DNA from: a virus
Strand: one strand, 5' to 3'
IMG/VR virus record: IMGVR_UViG_3300001851_000258
Span: 1-35,566 of that record
DNA length: 35,566 nt
Position 1 is the stretch's first letter. Each line of letters opens with the position of its first letter. This document shows positions 19,209 through 27,092 of the stretch, in pieces. The notes beneath the pieces were generated by a model. That model searched no databases. It saw only the letters and a program-made list of their open reading frames with translations, and was not told where the DNA came from. Made by a program: the position numbers and the translations under genes.

Positions 19209-21079
19209 TCATTATCCATTGCCTTAAGCCTCATAGCCGCTGGTGCAGCAAACAATGGCAATCCTTTTTTTAATATCTCTTCTTTCATTTTTGGTGTGAT
19301 TTGTAAGTAGTGTACTGACTCATCATTAATTGTAGTTTTACCTACATTTGCACCGTATTTTTTCCCAAACTTTTTAGCGTAATCAACTAGGATTTTATCG
19401 TAAAATCCTTTCATTCCCTCTCCACCTATTTGTAGGTCAATTCCATTATATTTTTTGAAATTTGACCCACTTTCTGGATTTATTTCTTTTTCTGCTCTGT
19501 CAGCTAATTCTTTTCCTATTGTTTCTGATAATTCTGATTTTGATAAATGAGTTATTTCTATCAGTGGATTGCGACCACGGCCCATCGCCGCTTGGTCTTT
19601 AAACGCAGCAACACCGAACGTCCCATCATGATTTTTTGTAATTGTAATTGCGTCTATGTGTTTACTTAAATCATATCGTTTTGCCTGTTGTTCACCAGTA
19701 GTCCAGGCCACCTTGTCATAGCCACCCTCTACAGCATCTTTAATAAGATTTTTCATGATATATTCATGCCATGTCTTTTTTAGAGGAGCATTTGGAACAC
19801 CATGACCAATAACGCGATTTTGTTCGTTATATTTAATTTCTACGACTCCACGTTCTGCCAGCTTTAACCAACCCTGATCGGCGTTTATTAATGCCTCTTC
19901 TTGAGTTTTTCCATATCCTATAGGCATCCCATTAACTTCTGCTGTGACTTGTTTTTCTATTTTTGGACCATATCCTTCTTTTCTTCCAGCCTGGTGCCAG
20001 TCACTTTGAATCTCTTCAGCAAAAAGAACCTTGCTTCCATCGGGAGCTACGCGGTCATTAACGCGAGCATGGGCCAACACGTTAGGTTCATCAAAGTGCC
20101 TAGATTTGAATGATCCTTGAATGGCCTTTGAACCAACAGCAGCATTAAACTGCTTATATGCATCTTCCTTCATCAATTCTAAATAGTTTAATTTTTCGGC
20201 TAAATCACCAGTGGGGTTTTCTCTAATGTCGCGCATTATTCCAGCGTTTGTTTTATATGAGCTGATTTTAAAATCAAGGTCTTGTATTTTTTTCTCTAAA
20301 ACACTTGCCTTAGACTCTGGAACAGTAAACAAAATTTCCTTGTATTTATCTCCACCAGGAATTGTGTATTCTTCGTATTTTGTTTTATTTAGTATATTTT
20401 TTTCAATGTCTGGAACCTTTTCTGAAAGATAACTAAGAAACTCCGGCTTTGAGACTTTCACTGGTGCATTACCAACATTAATGTCTTCAAGTAATGCAGA
20501 TGCGTCGAATATAGACCTATCACCTCTAATTAAATCACCTTGAGTCTCGTTTGCTTTTCTTTGCAAACCGCTTAAATAGTCCTCAACTCCTAACCAGCTA
20601 TACTCTTCTGGTTTAACTTCTTTAAGCATCCCTCTAATTTGCTCAGGAGTTGCGCTTCCGCCCATCTTTTCTTTTACTGTTTCTAATAACTTTGAATAAA
20701 AACCAGGGCTTTTTTGAATAGAAGAAATGTCTTTTCCAACTGCTCCTAATTCACTTAAAGCAGCCATCCTAGTTCCCATCTTTGTAGGAGAAATAACTAA
20801 AGATGGATCTAAAACAATGTCCTCAACAGTCCCAAAGCTAGGTGCTACATCAGGGTTAGCACCAAACTGCTGAGATGCCGCCGTTAATGGATTTTCTCCA
20901 GTGATTGCAGCTCCGATTGCTGCCCGAGTAGGCGCACCTGTAAAAGCATCTACAGTTCGTCCTGTTGCACTAATAACATCGAGTGGAGTTAGGCCAGCCT
21001 TGATTTGCTCAGGCTCAATGCCAAAAACATCATTCATTGCCTGAATGCGTCTTTTCATTAACTCCTGAATGTTAGCCAC
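19205..21079 (-). CDS. Large protein with a polyvalent-protein-type domain, probable ejected or virion protein (624 aa)
   Basis: I chose GTG 21079 as the start because AGGAGG precedes it by 5 bases; the next ATG (residue 8) has no such site. The N-terminal 110 residues (PTRAAIGAAITGENPLTAAS, then FGTVEDIVLDPSLVI) share a layout with the 457-residue protein. The C-terminal part shows the motifs FAEEIQSDWHQAGRKEGYG, KTWHEYIMKNLIKDAVEGGY, VAWTTGEQQAKRYDLSK and LQIGGEGMKGFYDKIL, which I know from large phage 'polyvalent' proteins with an associated LPD-type domain. It is the last gene of the late operon, after the portal. A protein ejected with DNA into the host is a sound inference; a catalytic role is unknown. 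Confidence 0.6.
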   Translation of the reverse strand: MANIQELMKRRIQAMNDVFGIEPEQIKAGLTPLDVISATGRTVDAFTGAPTRAAIGAAITGENPLTAASQQFGANPDVAPSFGTVEDIVLDPSLVISPTKMGTRMAALSELGAVGKDISSIQKSPGFYSKLLETVKEKMGGSATPEQIRGMLKEVKPEEYSWLGVEDYLSGLQRKANETQGDLIRGDRSIFDASALLEDINVGNAPVKVSKPEFLSYLSEKVPDIEKNILNKTKYEEYTIPGGDKYKEILFTVPESKASVLEKKIQDLDFKISSYKTNAGIMRDIRENPTGDLAEKLNYLELMKEDAYKQFNAAVGSKAIQGSFKSRHFDEPNVLAHARVNDRVAPDGSKVLFAEEIQSDWHQAGRKEGYGPKIEKQVTAEVNGMPIGYGKTQEEALINADQGWLKLAERGVVEIKYNEQNRVIGHGVPNAPLKKTWHEYIMKNLIKDAVEGGYDKVAWTTGEQQAKRYDLSKHIDAITITKNHDGTFGVAAFKDQAAMGRGRNPLIEITHLSKSELSETIGKELADRAEKEINPESGSNFKKYNGIDLQIGGEGMKGFYDKILVDYAKKFGKKYGANVGKTTINDESVHYLQITPKMKEEILKKGLPLFAAPAAMRLKAMDND

Positions 21080-23009
21080 CAGCGCCTCCTAATAACTGCT
21101 CCATATTCCCACCAGGAGGAACGGGAGCAACAGTTCTAGCTACCTCTTGAATCCCTTTAGCAGCCGCCTCACCACTTCCAACCTGTGGCCCACCCTGCGG
21201 AGGCGGTGCCATTCTTTGCTTGTGTTGTTCAATATGGTCAAGAATCAACTGCTGCACAATCTTAGGACGTTTACGAAACTCGAAGGAACAAACCTCTTTT
21301 AGATGTTCGTCCAAGTGAATCGGGTCAATATCCTCCGGCATTACGTCCAAAGCTTCACCCTTAAGCATCAACTCATTCTCTTTTTGAGCGGCTTCTCTAG
21401 AAATGGAGTTAAGGCGATATGCGGGAGAGTCGTTAGAAATTTCTAGCATCTCCAATGCCTTGTTTTCGTCCTTAATCAATCCCACCTGTACGAGAGACTG
21501 AATAGCTTCAATACGTCCGGCAGCAGTCCATCCGAGTTTGTTCGTATCCTCTAGCCAAATGTCTAGGGGAGAGGGAACCATACCGCCGTGGAAAGTCACA
21601 GTCCCAGTAGAGTTGTTCTGGTTAATTTTAACTATTCTAGGGTCTTCTTCTGGAAAGAATTGCGCGGCAATTCCCAAAATACCTACCACGGTATCTTGGA
21701 TACAGTCGTAGAACTGTCTAACAAATGGACTCCACTGCGAGCGGTCTTGTTCTAGTACAAGTTGCAAGGCAAGTGCTGTGCGAGTCGCTGCTGGAATCTC
21801 ACCACGAGAAGCAGAGGTCATACCGCTAACAAGTTGCAGAGCGTTTCTTACGTCTGCCTTGTGGTTCGCTAACTCTGTAAAATTAAATTGAGGAACCTCA
21901 AACTTAGGCGGTCCACCACTCAACTTAAAGCGGATAATGTCACCAGGACGGTCAGTAATAGATTGCCCAGGAACCTCTGCCTCCTGAGACACCAATACTC
22001 TAGGACGCGCCACAAGATTTCTAGCTTCAACAATCTGCGAAGCTGCTCTGTTTAGTTGCTCTTGAAGGTCAATTATTTGGTCGATAGTAGAGGACGCCCA
22101 AAACTTCATAGGCGGCTTATCAAACGGCAAATGATTAATAGGCAGCTTTCCGTCTCGATAAGGATACGTCTGAGCCTTTAGGATTTTCTTTCCTGCATAG
22201 CAAACGTACATCCCCTCTGGGAACCAGTGCGTTGGCTTGTGGTAGTAGTGATTGACCATGGTAAGGTCATCATCGGTGCGTAACAATCCAGAATAGGCAT
22301 TAAGAGAAGTTACAGGAATAGACTCAATCTCACCGTATTGAGACTCTAACTCCGCTTTATTCGAGGGAACGCAGCGGTAAATATCGTACATATCATCTAG
22401 TTCCTCAATTCCAGGCCGAGGAACAATGCGGAAAGGGTCATCAACGTCTAACTTAATATCCCCTCGATACTTCTTTATCTCACCATTTCCACTCTTTGAC
22501 TCTGTTGGGTCAAGATACAACTCGCCACCAGCATAAGGGTCAAAGGATCGGAACATAAATCCATTACCGAAAATACAAGAGTAACGGAGCTGTTTAATAA
22601 TCTTTTGCTCCATCTTGTGCATACGCCAGGCGTATTTCACATACGACTCACACGCTTGTGCATCGTTCTTGTCTTGAAGCGAGCTAGAGGCAGGAAATAC
22701 CCGCACAATAGGCATATTCTGTACGAATAAACTCACCATACGCTGGATTACGTTGTTGGTGTGGTTTTCACGTAGCTTTACTCGATACTGGTTCGCGTTT
22801 CTTCCAGTGTCTCGAATGTAATGATTACCAGCATAAAAGGAGGCGTTTTGTCTCCATCTCATGTCATGATCAGACTGACGGTATTGTAGCCACTGTTGCC
22901 GTTGCTTCTCTAACATGGCTAGAAAATCATCTCGATTACCATGAGGGTCTTCCAAATACTTGTAGAATAAATCTCTGATTTTATCCTTTTTAACTACATC
23001 AGTATTCAT
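21072..23009 (-). CDS. Portal protein (P22-type)
   Basis: The 645-residue protein is the dodecameric portal vertex through which DNA enters and leaves. The N-terminus (FLAMLEKQRQQWLQYRQSD) leads into the typical segment RQNASFYAGNHYI. The stem-core motif with Arg-rich strands follows (RENHTNNVIQRMVSLFVQNM). A long wing and crown region lies at about 200-500. Typical signatures of this family, such as LPINHLPFDKPP and the DLQEQLNRAASQIVEA helix (tunnel and crown helix) near residues 295-325, are present. The C-terminal 60 residues are Pro/Gly/Ala-rich. It follows the 113-residue gene by TAAATG. The location at the late end of the operon, far from coat and terminase, is unusual. Confidence 0.88.
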   Translation of the reverse strand: MNTDVVKKDKIRDLFYKYLEDPHGNRDDFLAMLEKQRQQWLQYRQSDHDMRWRQNASFYAGNHYIRDTGRNANQYRVKLRENHTNNVIQRMVSLFVQNMPIVRVFPASSSLQDKNDAQACESYVKYAWRMHKMEQKIIKQLRYSCIFGNGFMFRSFDPYAGGELYLDPTESKSGNGEIKKYRGDIKLDVDDPFRIVPRPGIEELDDMYDIYRCVPSNKAELESQYGEIESIPVTSLNAYSGLLRTDDDLTMVNHYYHKPTHWFPEGMYVCYAGKKILKAQTYPYRDGKLPINHLPFDKPPMKFWASSTIDQIIDLQEQLNRAASQIVEARNLVARPRVLVSQEAEVPGQSITDRPGDIIRFKLSGGPPKFEVPQFNFTELANHKADVRNALQLVSGMTSASRGEIPAATRTALALQLVLEQDRSQWSPFVRQFYDCIQDTVVGILGIAAQFFPEEDPRIVKINQNNSTGTVTFHGGMVPSPLDIWLEDTNKLGWTAAGRIEAIQSLVQVGLIKDENKALEMLEISNDSPAYRLNSISREAAQKENELMLKGEALDVMPEDIDPIHLDEHLKEVCSFEFRKRPKIVQQLILDHIEQHKQRMAPPPQGGPQVGSGEAAAKGIQEVARTVAPVPPGGNMEQLLGGAGG

Positions 23010-23351
23010 TTATCCCTCGTAAGCGTCTATGCCAGCTTTTCTGTCTTTGCCTAGCCAAATACCGTTAATTTCATATTCCTGAACAATAGTGGCTAGATCA
23101 ACACCAGCGTCAGTGATTTTATTCAGAGTTTCTTTTGAGCGTTCTTCAGAGGAAATAAGCAAAGACTCTAAATCAGTGAGTTTTTCTTTAATTTCTAAAA
23201 TTGCACCTTCTAATGCTTCAACTCGTTCAAAAGAAATTTCAGAGTACTTTTTAACTTCCTCAGACACTTTTCCCATCTCAGCGCGAAGTTTAAACTCACG
23301 CCACTCTGAGAAGAAAACCACTAGAATGATTGCCAGAACTGCTATTTCCAT
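23010..23351 (-). CDS. Membrane-anchored coiled-coil protein (113 aa)
   Basis: A single span at the N-terminus (EIAVLAIILVVFFSEW) is followed by a long coiled coil (residues 25-85, LRAEMGKVSEEVKKYSEISF and on). The C-terminus ends in a short hydrophilic tail. It lies between the 457-residue ejection-type protein and the portal, in tight series. It could be a channel or scaffold part of the DNA ejection apparatus, or a lysis factor. Neither can be decided from the sequence. Confidence 0.5.
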   Translation of the reverse strand: MEIAVLAIILVVFFSEWREFKLRAEMGKVSEEVKKYSEISFERVEALEGAILEIKEKLTDLESLLISSEERSKETLNKITDAGVDLATIVQEYEINGIWLGKDRKAGIDAYEG

Positions 23352-23352
23352 T

Positions 23353-24726
23353 TTACTCCTCTAAGGCTTTTTTTCTTCTTTTTATCGCTGCCTCTGCTTG
23401 TCCAGCCTTTAGAGTACCAATACCAACCACTCCTGGCCTTTGCCTAATCAAACCTGTTAGTGGGTCAATAACTTTTAATGGTCCAGAAATAGCTTCTAAT
23501 CCCGTTGCCAAACCACCAGGACCAATCTTTCTAGCCATTCTGTTAATTCCAGCAGCACCTAAACCAATCATTGCAGCGGTGGCAGCATTTTCTGGGTTAG
23601 CAGCAAAATATGGCCCTGCTGTTCCTAGTCCTGCCATGTAATCGGTTAAGCTAAACATTCTATTGGTTCTATTTGCAGCCACCCTATCGGCGGCAATATC
23701 AGAAACCCTAGATGTCATAGAGTATTCTTTGTTAAGTTTTTTTAACTGGTCTGTGGGGGCAACCTTGTTAGCCATCTGATTAAGCATATCGTTAATCGAG
23801 TTTCTGGCATTTAATAACGCTTGTTGCTTCTCTGGCATTTCTTGAGCTGTTTTAGACCATTTAATTTTTTTATCTAAATCACGCCTAACATTGTGTAATT
23901 GTTTTGCGTTTAAGTCTGTTCCCAAAATAGGCTCTAGTTCTTTTTGAATAATCTCCTGAGCCTGTTTTTCAAACATTGGGTTATCGGCAATTTGTGCGCC
24001 TCTTCCAAAGTTTTCACCAAAGTTTATATGCAAGTCAGACAAAATTTTAGCAACTACATCGTTTCCAAGAGTCTTATCTTTAATTTTTTTGTAAATGTCG
24101 CTTAATGACGCTTCAGTTTTTTCTAAAGCAGCATCGGATTTTTGAAGGACATTTTCAACAGTGTCGCCAGCCTTAACGAAACCCATGTCTTTGGCATACT
24201 TGCCTAATTCTTGAATTAGGTTCTTTTTCCCCAACTCTTTGAACTGGCCTTTCATTGCTCCCATTCCCTTAACGGCTAACTCATTCGATAACTCCATGGC
24301 CGCTTTAGAAAGTGGAACAATTTTTGGGGCTTGTTGAGCTAATGATTTAATAACACCAAGATTTGCCGGATCCAATGCTAGCTCTGTAGCTATACCAGCA
24401 GCTTTTTTCCCTGGCCCCTGATAGCCTAGCAACTCTTCTCCAGTTGGAGCCTGTTCTGGTGGTTGTAAAAACTGTTCCGCAAAAGCCTTTCCTGCTTCTT
24501 TAACAGTTCCACCAGCCTTTAATTTTCCAACAGCAGAACGAGTTGGGGCTGGAAGTGCAGATTCATAAATTTTACCAATCTCACCAAGAAGTGATAGCCC
24601 ACCAGTTGTTCCCAAGCCTGGAATTGTTGTTTCCTGTAACCCAGGCTCTTGATATTCTTCCCAAGGACCGCCCTGCTGAGCAGCGTCTTGCTGATATTCT
24701 TCCCAGGGTAGTTTTTCTTTAGCCAT
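23353..24726 (-). CDS. Probable ejection protein (457 aa)
   Basis: The N-terminus has two copies of a WEEY element (LPWEEYQQ near residue 6 and GPWEEYQE near residue 20), a motif I have seen at the start of phage-injected proteins. The following PTRSAVGKLKAGGTVKEAGK and ELALDPANLGV stretches match the layout of the N-terminus of the 624-residue protein (PTRAAIGAAITGE.., DIVLDPSLVI), so both share a module. The rest is a long helical, charged chain (residues 150-370) with hydrophobic Gly/Ala-rich helices toward the end (AAMIGLGAAGI). Such proteins are packaged within the capsid and ejected into the host. This is inferred from features and position. Confidence 0.6.
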   Translation of the reverse strand: MAKEKLPWEEYQQDAAQQGGPWEEYQEPGLQETTIPGLGTTGGLSLLGEIGKIYESALPAPTRSAVGKLKAGGTVKEAGKAFAEQFLQPPEQAPTGEELLGYQGPGKKAAGIATELALDPANLGVIKSLAQQAPKIVPLSKAAMELSNELAVKGMGAMKGQFKELGKKNLIQELGKYAKDMGFVKAGDTVENVLQKSDAALEKTEASLSDIYKKIKDKTLGNDVVAKILSDLHINFGENFGRGAQIADNPMFEKQAQEIIQKELEPILGTDLNAKQLHNVRRDLDKKIKWSKTAQEMPEKQQALLNARNSINDMLNQMANKVAPTDQLKKLNKEYSMTSRVSDIAADRVAANRTNRMFSLTDYMAGLGTAGPYFAANPENAATAAMIGLGAAGINRMARKIGPGGLATGLEAISGPLKVIDPLTGLIRQRPGVVGIGTLKAGQAEAAIKRRKKALEE

Positions 24727-25889
24727 TATTTTACCTTTTCCCAGGATTTAGGATTGCCAGGTTCTCCACCCTTATAGCGGTATCCACCTTTAACTGTTCC
24801 TATTGAAATAGCTGCTTTAGTCTTTGGAGCTACAGTACCAATTTTAAAACCAGCACCGCCCAGCATCTGTTCGTCAATTCCAAAAATAGAAAGTTTATTT
24901 CTAAATTCAGTTCTCAGGTTTTCTATCTTCCTCATCGCTGTTGCGTCATTATCAGCGGCAGTAGGGAGCATTTTCTGAAAACGCTTTTCTTCATCTGTAT
25001 TGATTGCACCACCAGAACGCAGCCTTCCAATATCATCAGAAAGTTTTGTGGTTAGTTCATCAATCGGAGTTGCGCTTACAAGGCCACCAATAATAGGAGT
25101 TTCTGGAGTAATTCTGCTGCGTCTAGCGCCTTGATTAAATGCAGTTTCATATTGATTTAATGACCGCAAAGAATCACCAATCATGCCAACTTTCATTTTT
25201 TGCTCGCCGCTAAGTTTTTCTAGTGGAGACTTTTCTGGTTTTCCAACACCTACGCCACCAACCTTTGCTGGTCTTAGACTTGCTCGAAGTTTCTCTAGCT
25301 CTTGAGCAGACACAGCACGTTGCTTTTCTAGTTCTTTTTGTCCACCCAGGCGAGCCTCCTGCATACTCATTGCTTCCTCGGCTTTGAGTCTATTTTGCTC
25401 GTTTTGAAACTGCTGCTGAAGCATTAAGCGTCTGTCTTGCGCTTGTCTATAAGACTCTTTGTCTCCCATTATTGCAGCGTATTGTTCTTCTTTAATTGCT
25501 CGGTCTAGTTCATTAGCTCGAAACCGTAGCATTTCATTTCTTTTCTTTGCCGCAAGGTCTTCAAGCCCCTTAAACATTTGTACATCTTGAAGTGCAGCAG
25601 CTCGTCTTGCCGCCTGTCCTTTTTCAATAGCAGCAGTTGCAGAAGGCACACCTGGCGCAATTACCTGCTTTCCAGAGGCAATAGAAGCAGCCTGAGCCAT
25701 ACCTTGCCGATATGGTGCAAAAGCGTCCATAACGCCACCCAAGAGACTTAAACCTATGTTGGGCTTCTCTTGTCCTTCAACTCCAGCCATTCGCGCCATT
25801 CTTTGACGATAAAGCGAGCGAAGTTGATCTAACTCTGGGTCTTCTGCAAGTAGTGCTTGTGGATCAACTCCAGTGTAATCAAGTGCCAT
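24726..25889 (-). CDS. Probable internal virion/ejection protein, helical (387 aa)
   Basis: The protein is almost wholly helical and rich in Gln, Arg, Glu and Ala. The N-terminal part has a hydrophobic Gly-rich segment (NIGLSLLGGVMDAFAPYRQG). Residues 95-200 form a very long charged coil (AAKKRNEMLRFRANELDRAI). A more compact helical segment follows (EQKMKVGMIGDSLRSLNQYE). The C-terminus is basic with Gly and Lys (GGYRYKGGEPGNPKSWEKVK), a pattern also common at the ends of phage ejection proteins. ATG overlaps the previous stop (TAATG). It lies between two other helical virion proteins, so assignment to the ejection set is likely. Confidence 0.6.
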   Translation of the reverse strand: MALDYTGVDPQALLAEDPELDQLRSLYRQRMARMAGVEGQEKPNIGLSLLGGVMDAFAPYRQGMAQAASIASGKQVIAPGVPSATAAIEKGQAARRAAALQDVQMFKGLEDLAAKKRNEMLRFRANELDRAIKEEQYAAIMGDKESYRQAQDRRLMLQQQFQNEQNRLKAEEAMSMQEARLGGQKELEKQRAVSAQELEKLRASLRPAKVGGVGVGKPEKSPLEKLSGEQKMKVGMIGDSLRSLNQYETAFNQGARRSRITPETPIIGGLVSATPIDELTTKLSDDIGRLRSGGAINTDEEKRFQKMLPTAADNDATAMRKIENLRTEFRNKLSIFGIDEQMLGGAGFKIGTVAPKTKAAISIGTVKGGYRYKGGEPGNPKSWEKVK

Positions 25890-26788
25890 TAATAACCTCT
25901 ACGCATCTGATAAACGGGAATACTTTTAACTGTTGGTTTATATGCACCAGGAGCCTCAAACAAATCCTGAGCATAAGTAGGACTCGTAATTGAAGGTCCA
26001 CCCCAACCACCTCCAGCAGAACCATAATAGTTAGGCTGTTGAGCAATTTGCCCTGCTTGTTGCTGTTGCTGTGAACCTTTTGAAAGTTGTTGAACACCAG
26101 CAAGACCAACAGCAGGATTAGCAGTAGCCGCACCAAGAACAGCAGTTCCAAGTCCTAAAATCATAGACTGCTTGGCCTGGTCTGCTTGCTGTTGAGCTGC
26201 AAACATTCTAGCATAAGCATCGCTCAAAGCAGCAGCGTCCCCTGCTTCAATAGCCATTTGAGCATCTAGCATTGCATTTTCATGCGCCACTTGTGCATTA
26301 GCAAAGTCTTGCCGAGATTGAGCAGCAACATCTCTCTTCTGTTCTTTTCTCATTGTTTGCTGCTGACCAAGTTGAGCTAGTTGAGTGCCAAGACGGTCAT
26401 AAATGTTTTGCAATGATCCGATATTAGAAAATCCACCGCTAACATCAGCAGCCTTTTGTCTAGCCTGTACACCAGCTAGAGCCTGTCTGCCACCAGTGGT
26501 CATTGCTGCGCGTTGGGCCTGAAACTCTGGATCGGTCACTAATGGCTGAGGCTTGCTTTCTTCCTCAAGTGCCTTTAGACGGGCTTCCATTTGGCTACTC
26601 ATTACAGGAGCTTTTTTGCGTCCCAACAGCTCTAATTGTTTTTGTTTCGCAGCGGCTTGTCTTCCAATTTGACCTTGTAGATACTCTTGAGCGTCATCCT
26701 TACCACCCCAAAGTCCCAGGGCTTTACCGCCCCAATATGGTCCGGCGGTCATAGGATTAAACGCTATTAAATCTTCCCAGAATGCCAT
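25889..26788 (-). CDS. Probable internal virion/ejection protein (299 aa)
   Basis: Helical and rich in Gln and Ala. It starts MAFWEDLIAFNPMTAGPYWG. Long coils of Gln/Ala/Arg lie at about 45-110 and 140-205. A hydrophobic segment follows (MILGLGTAVLGAATANPAVG, residues 210-230) that could cross a membrane, then a poly-Gln tract (KGSQQQQQAGQIAQQ) and a Gly/Tyr-rich end (YYGSAGGGWGGPS). This composition is that of P22-type or T7-type internal virion proteins which build the DNA conduit across the cell envelope. The assignment rests on composition, membrane segment and neighbours. Confidence 0.6.
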   Translation of the reverse strand: MAFWEDLIAFNPMTAGPYWGGKALGLWGGKDDAQEYLQGQIGRQAAAKQKQLELLGRKKAPVMSSQMEARLKALEEESKPQPLVTDPEFQAQRAAMTTGGRQALAGVQARQKAADVSGGFSNIGSLQNIYDRLGTQLAQLGQQQTMRKEQKRDVAAQSRQDFANAQVAHENAMLDAQMAIEAGDAAALSDAYARMFAAQQQADQAKQSMILGLGTAVLGAATANPAVGLAGVQQLSKGSQQQQQAGQIAQQPNYYGSAGGGWGGPSITSPTYAQDLFEAPGAYKPTVKSIPVYQMRRGY

Positions 26789-26795
26789 TCTTACC

Positions 26796-27092
26796 TCACA
26801 TCAATAATAACGTAGTTTGACCAGCCGTGGTGCGTTTTAGAAACACTTTCTCACTGGTTGGTGCTTTAGTTAATTCAATACCTTTTGCGCTATTAGGCCA
26901 TGATGCTACTTCTAAAATGTATTGTGGAATGCGTCCTAGCTGATGACCTACAGTGGTTTCTGCGGTGCTAATGGTAGCCGTGATAAAAATGCAGTCCACA
27001 TTATCCTGAAACGTGATTTTTTTCCTAGACCATTCAAGAATCTGCTGAAACCAATCAAAAGCTGCATCTTTGCCAAAATCTCTTAATCTCAT
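26796..27092 (-). CDS. Small beta-rich tail protein (98 aa)
   Basis: The N-terminal helix (FGKDAAFDWFQQILEW) is followed by a strand-rich body with the motif TTVGHQLGRIPQYILEVASW. The pattern 'V-x-H-x-LGR-x-P' with a following strand is a common element of phage tail or fibre-attachment proteins. The ATG overlaps the hub-gene stop by ATGA, so it is made together with the tail hub. A structural role at the tail or fibre base is inferred. Confidence 0.6.
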   Translation of the reverse strand: MRLRDFGKDAAFDWFQQILEWSRKKITFQDNVDCIFITATISTAETTVGHQLGRIPQYILEVASWPNSAKGIELTKAPTSEKVFLKRTTAGQTTLLLM

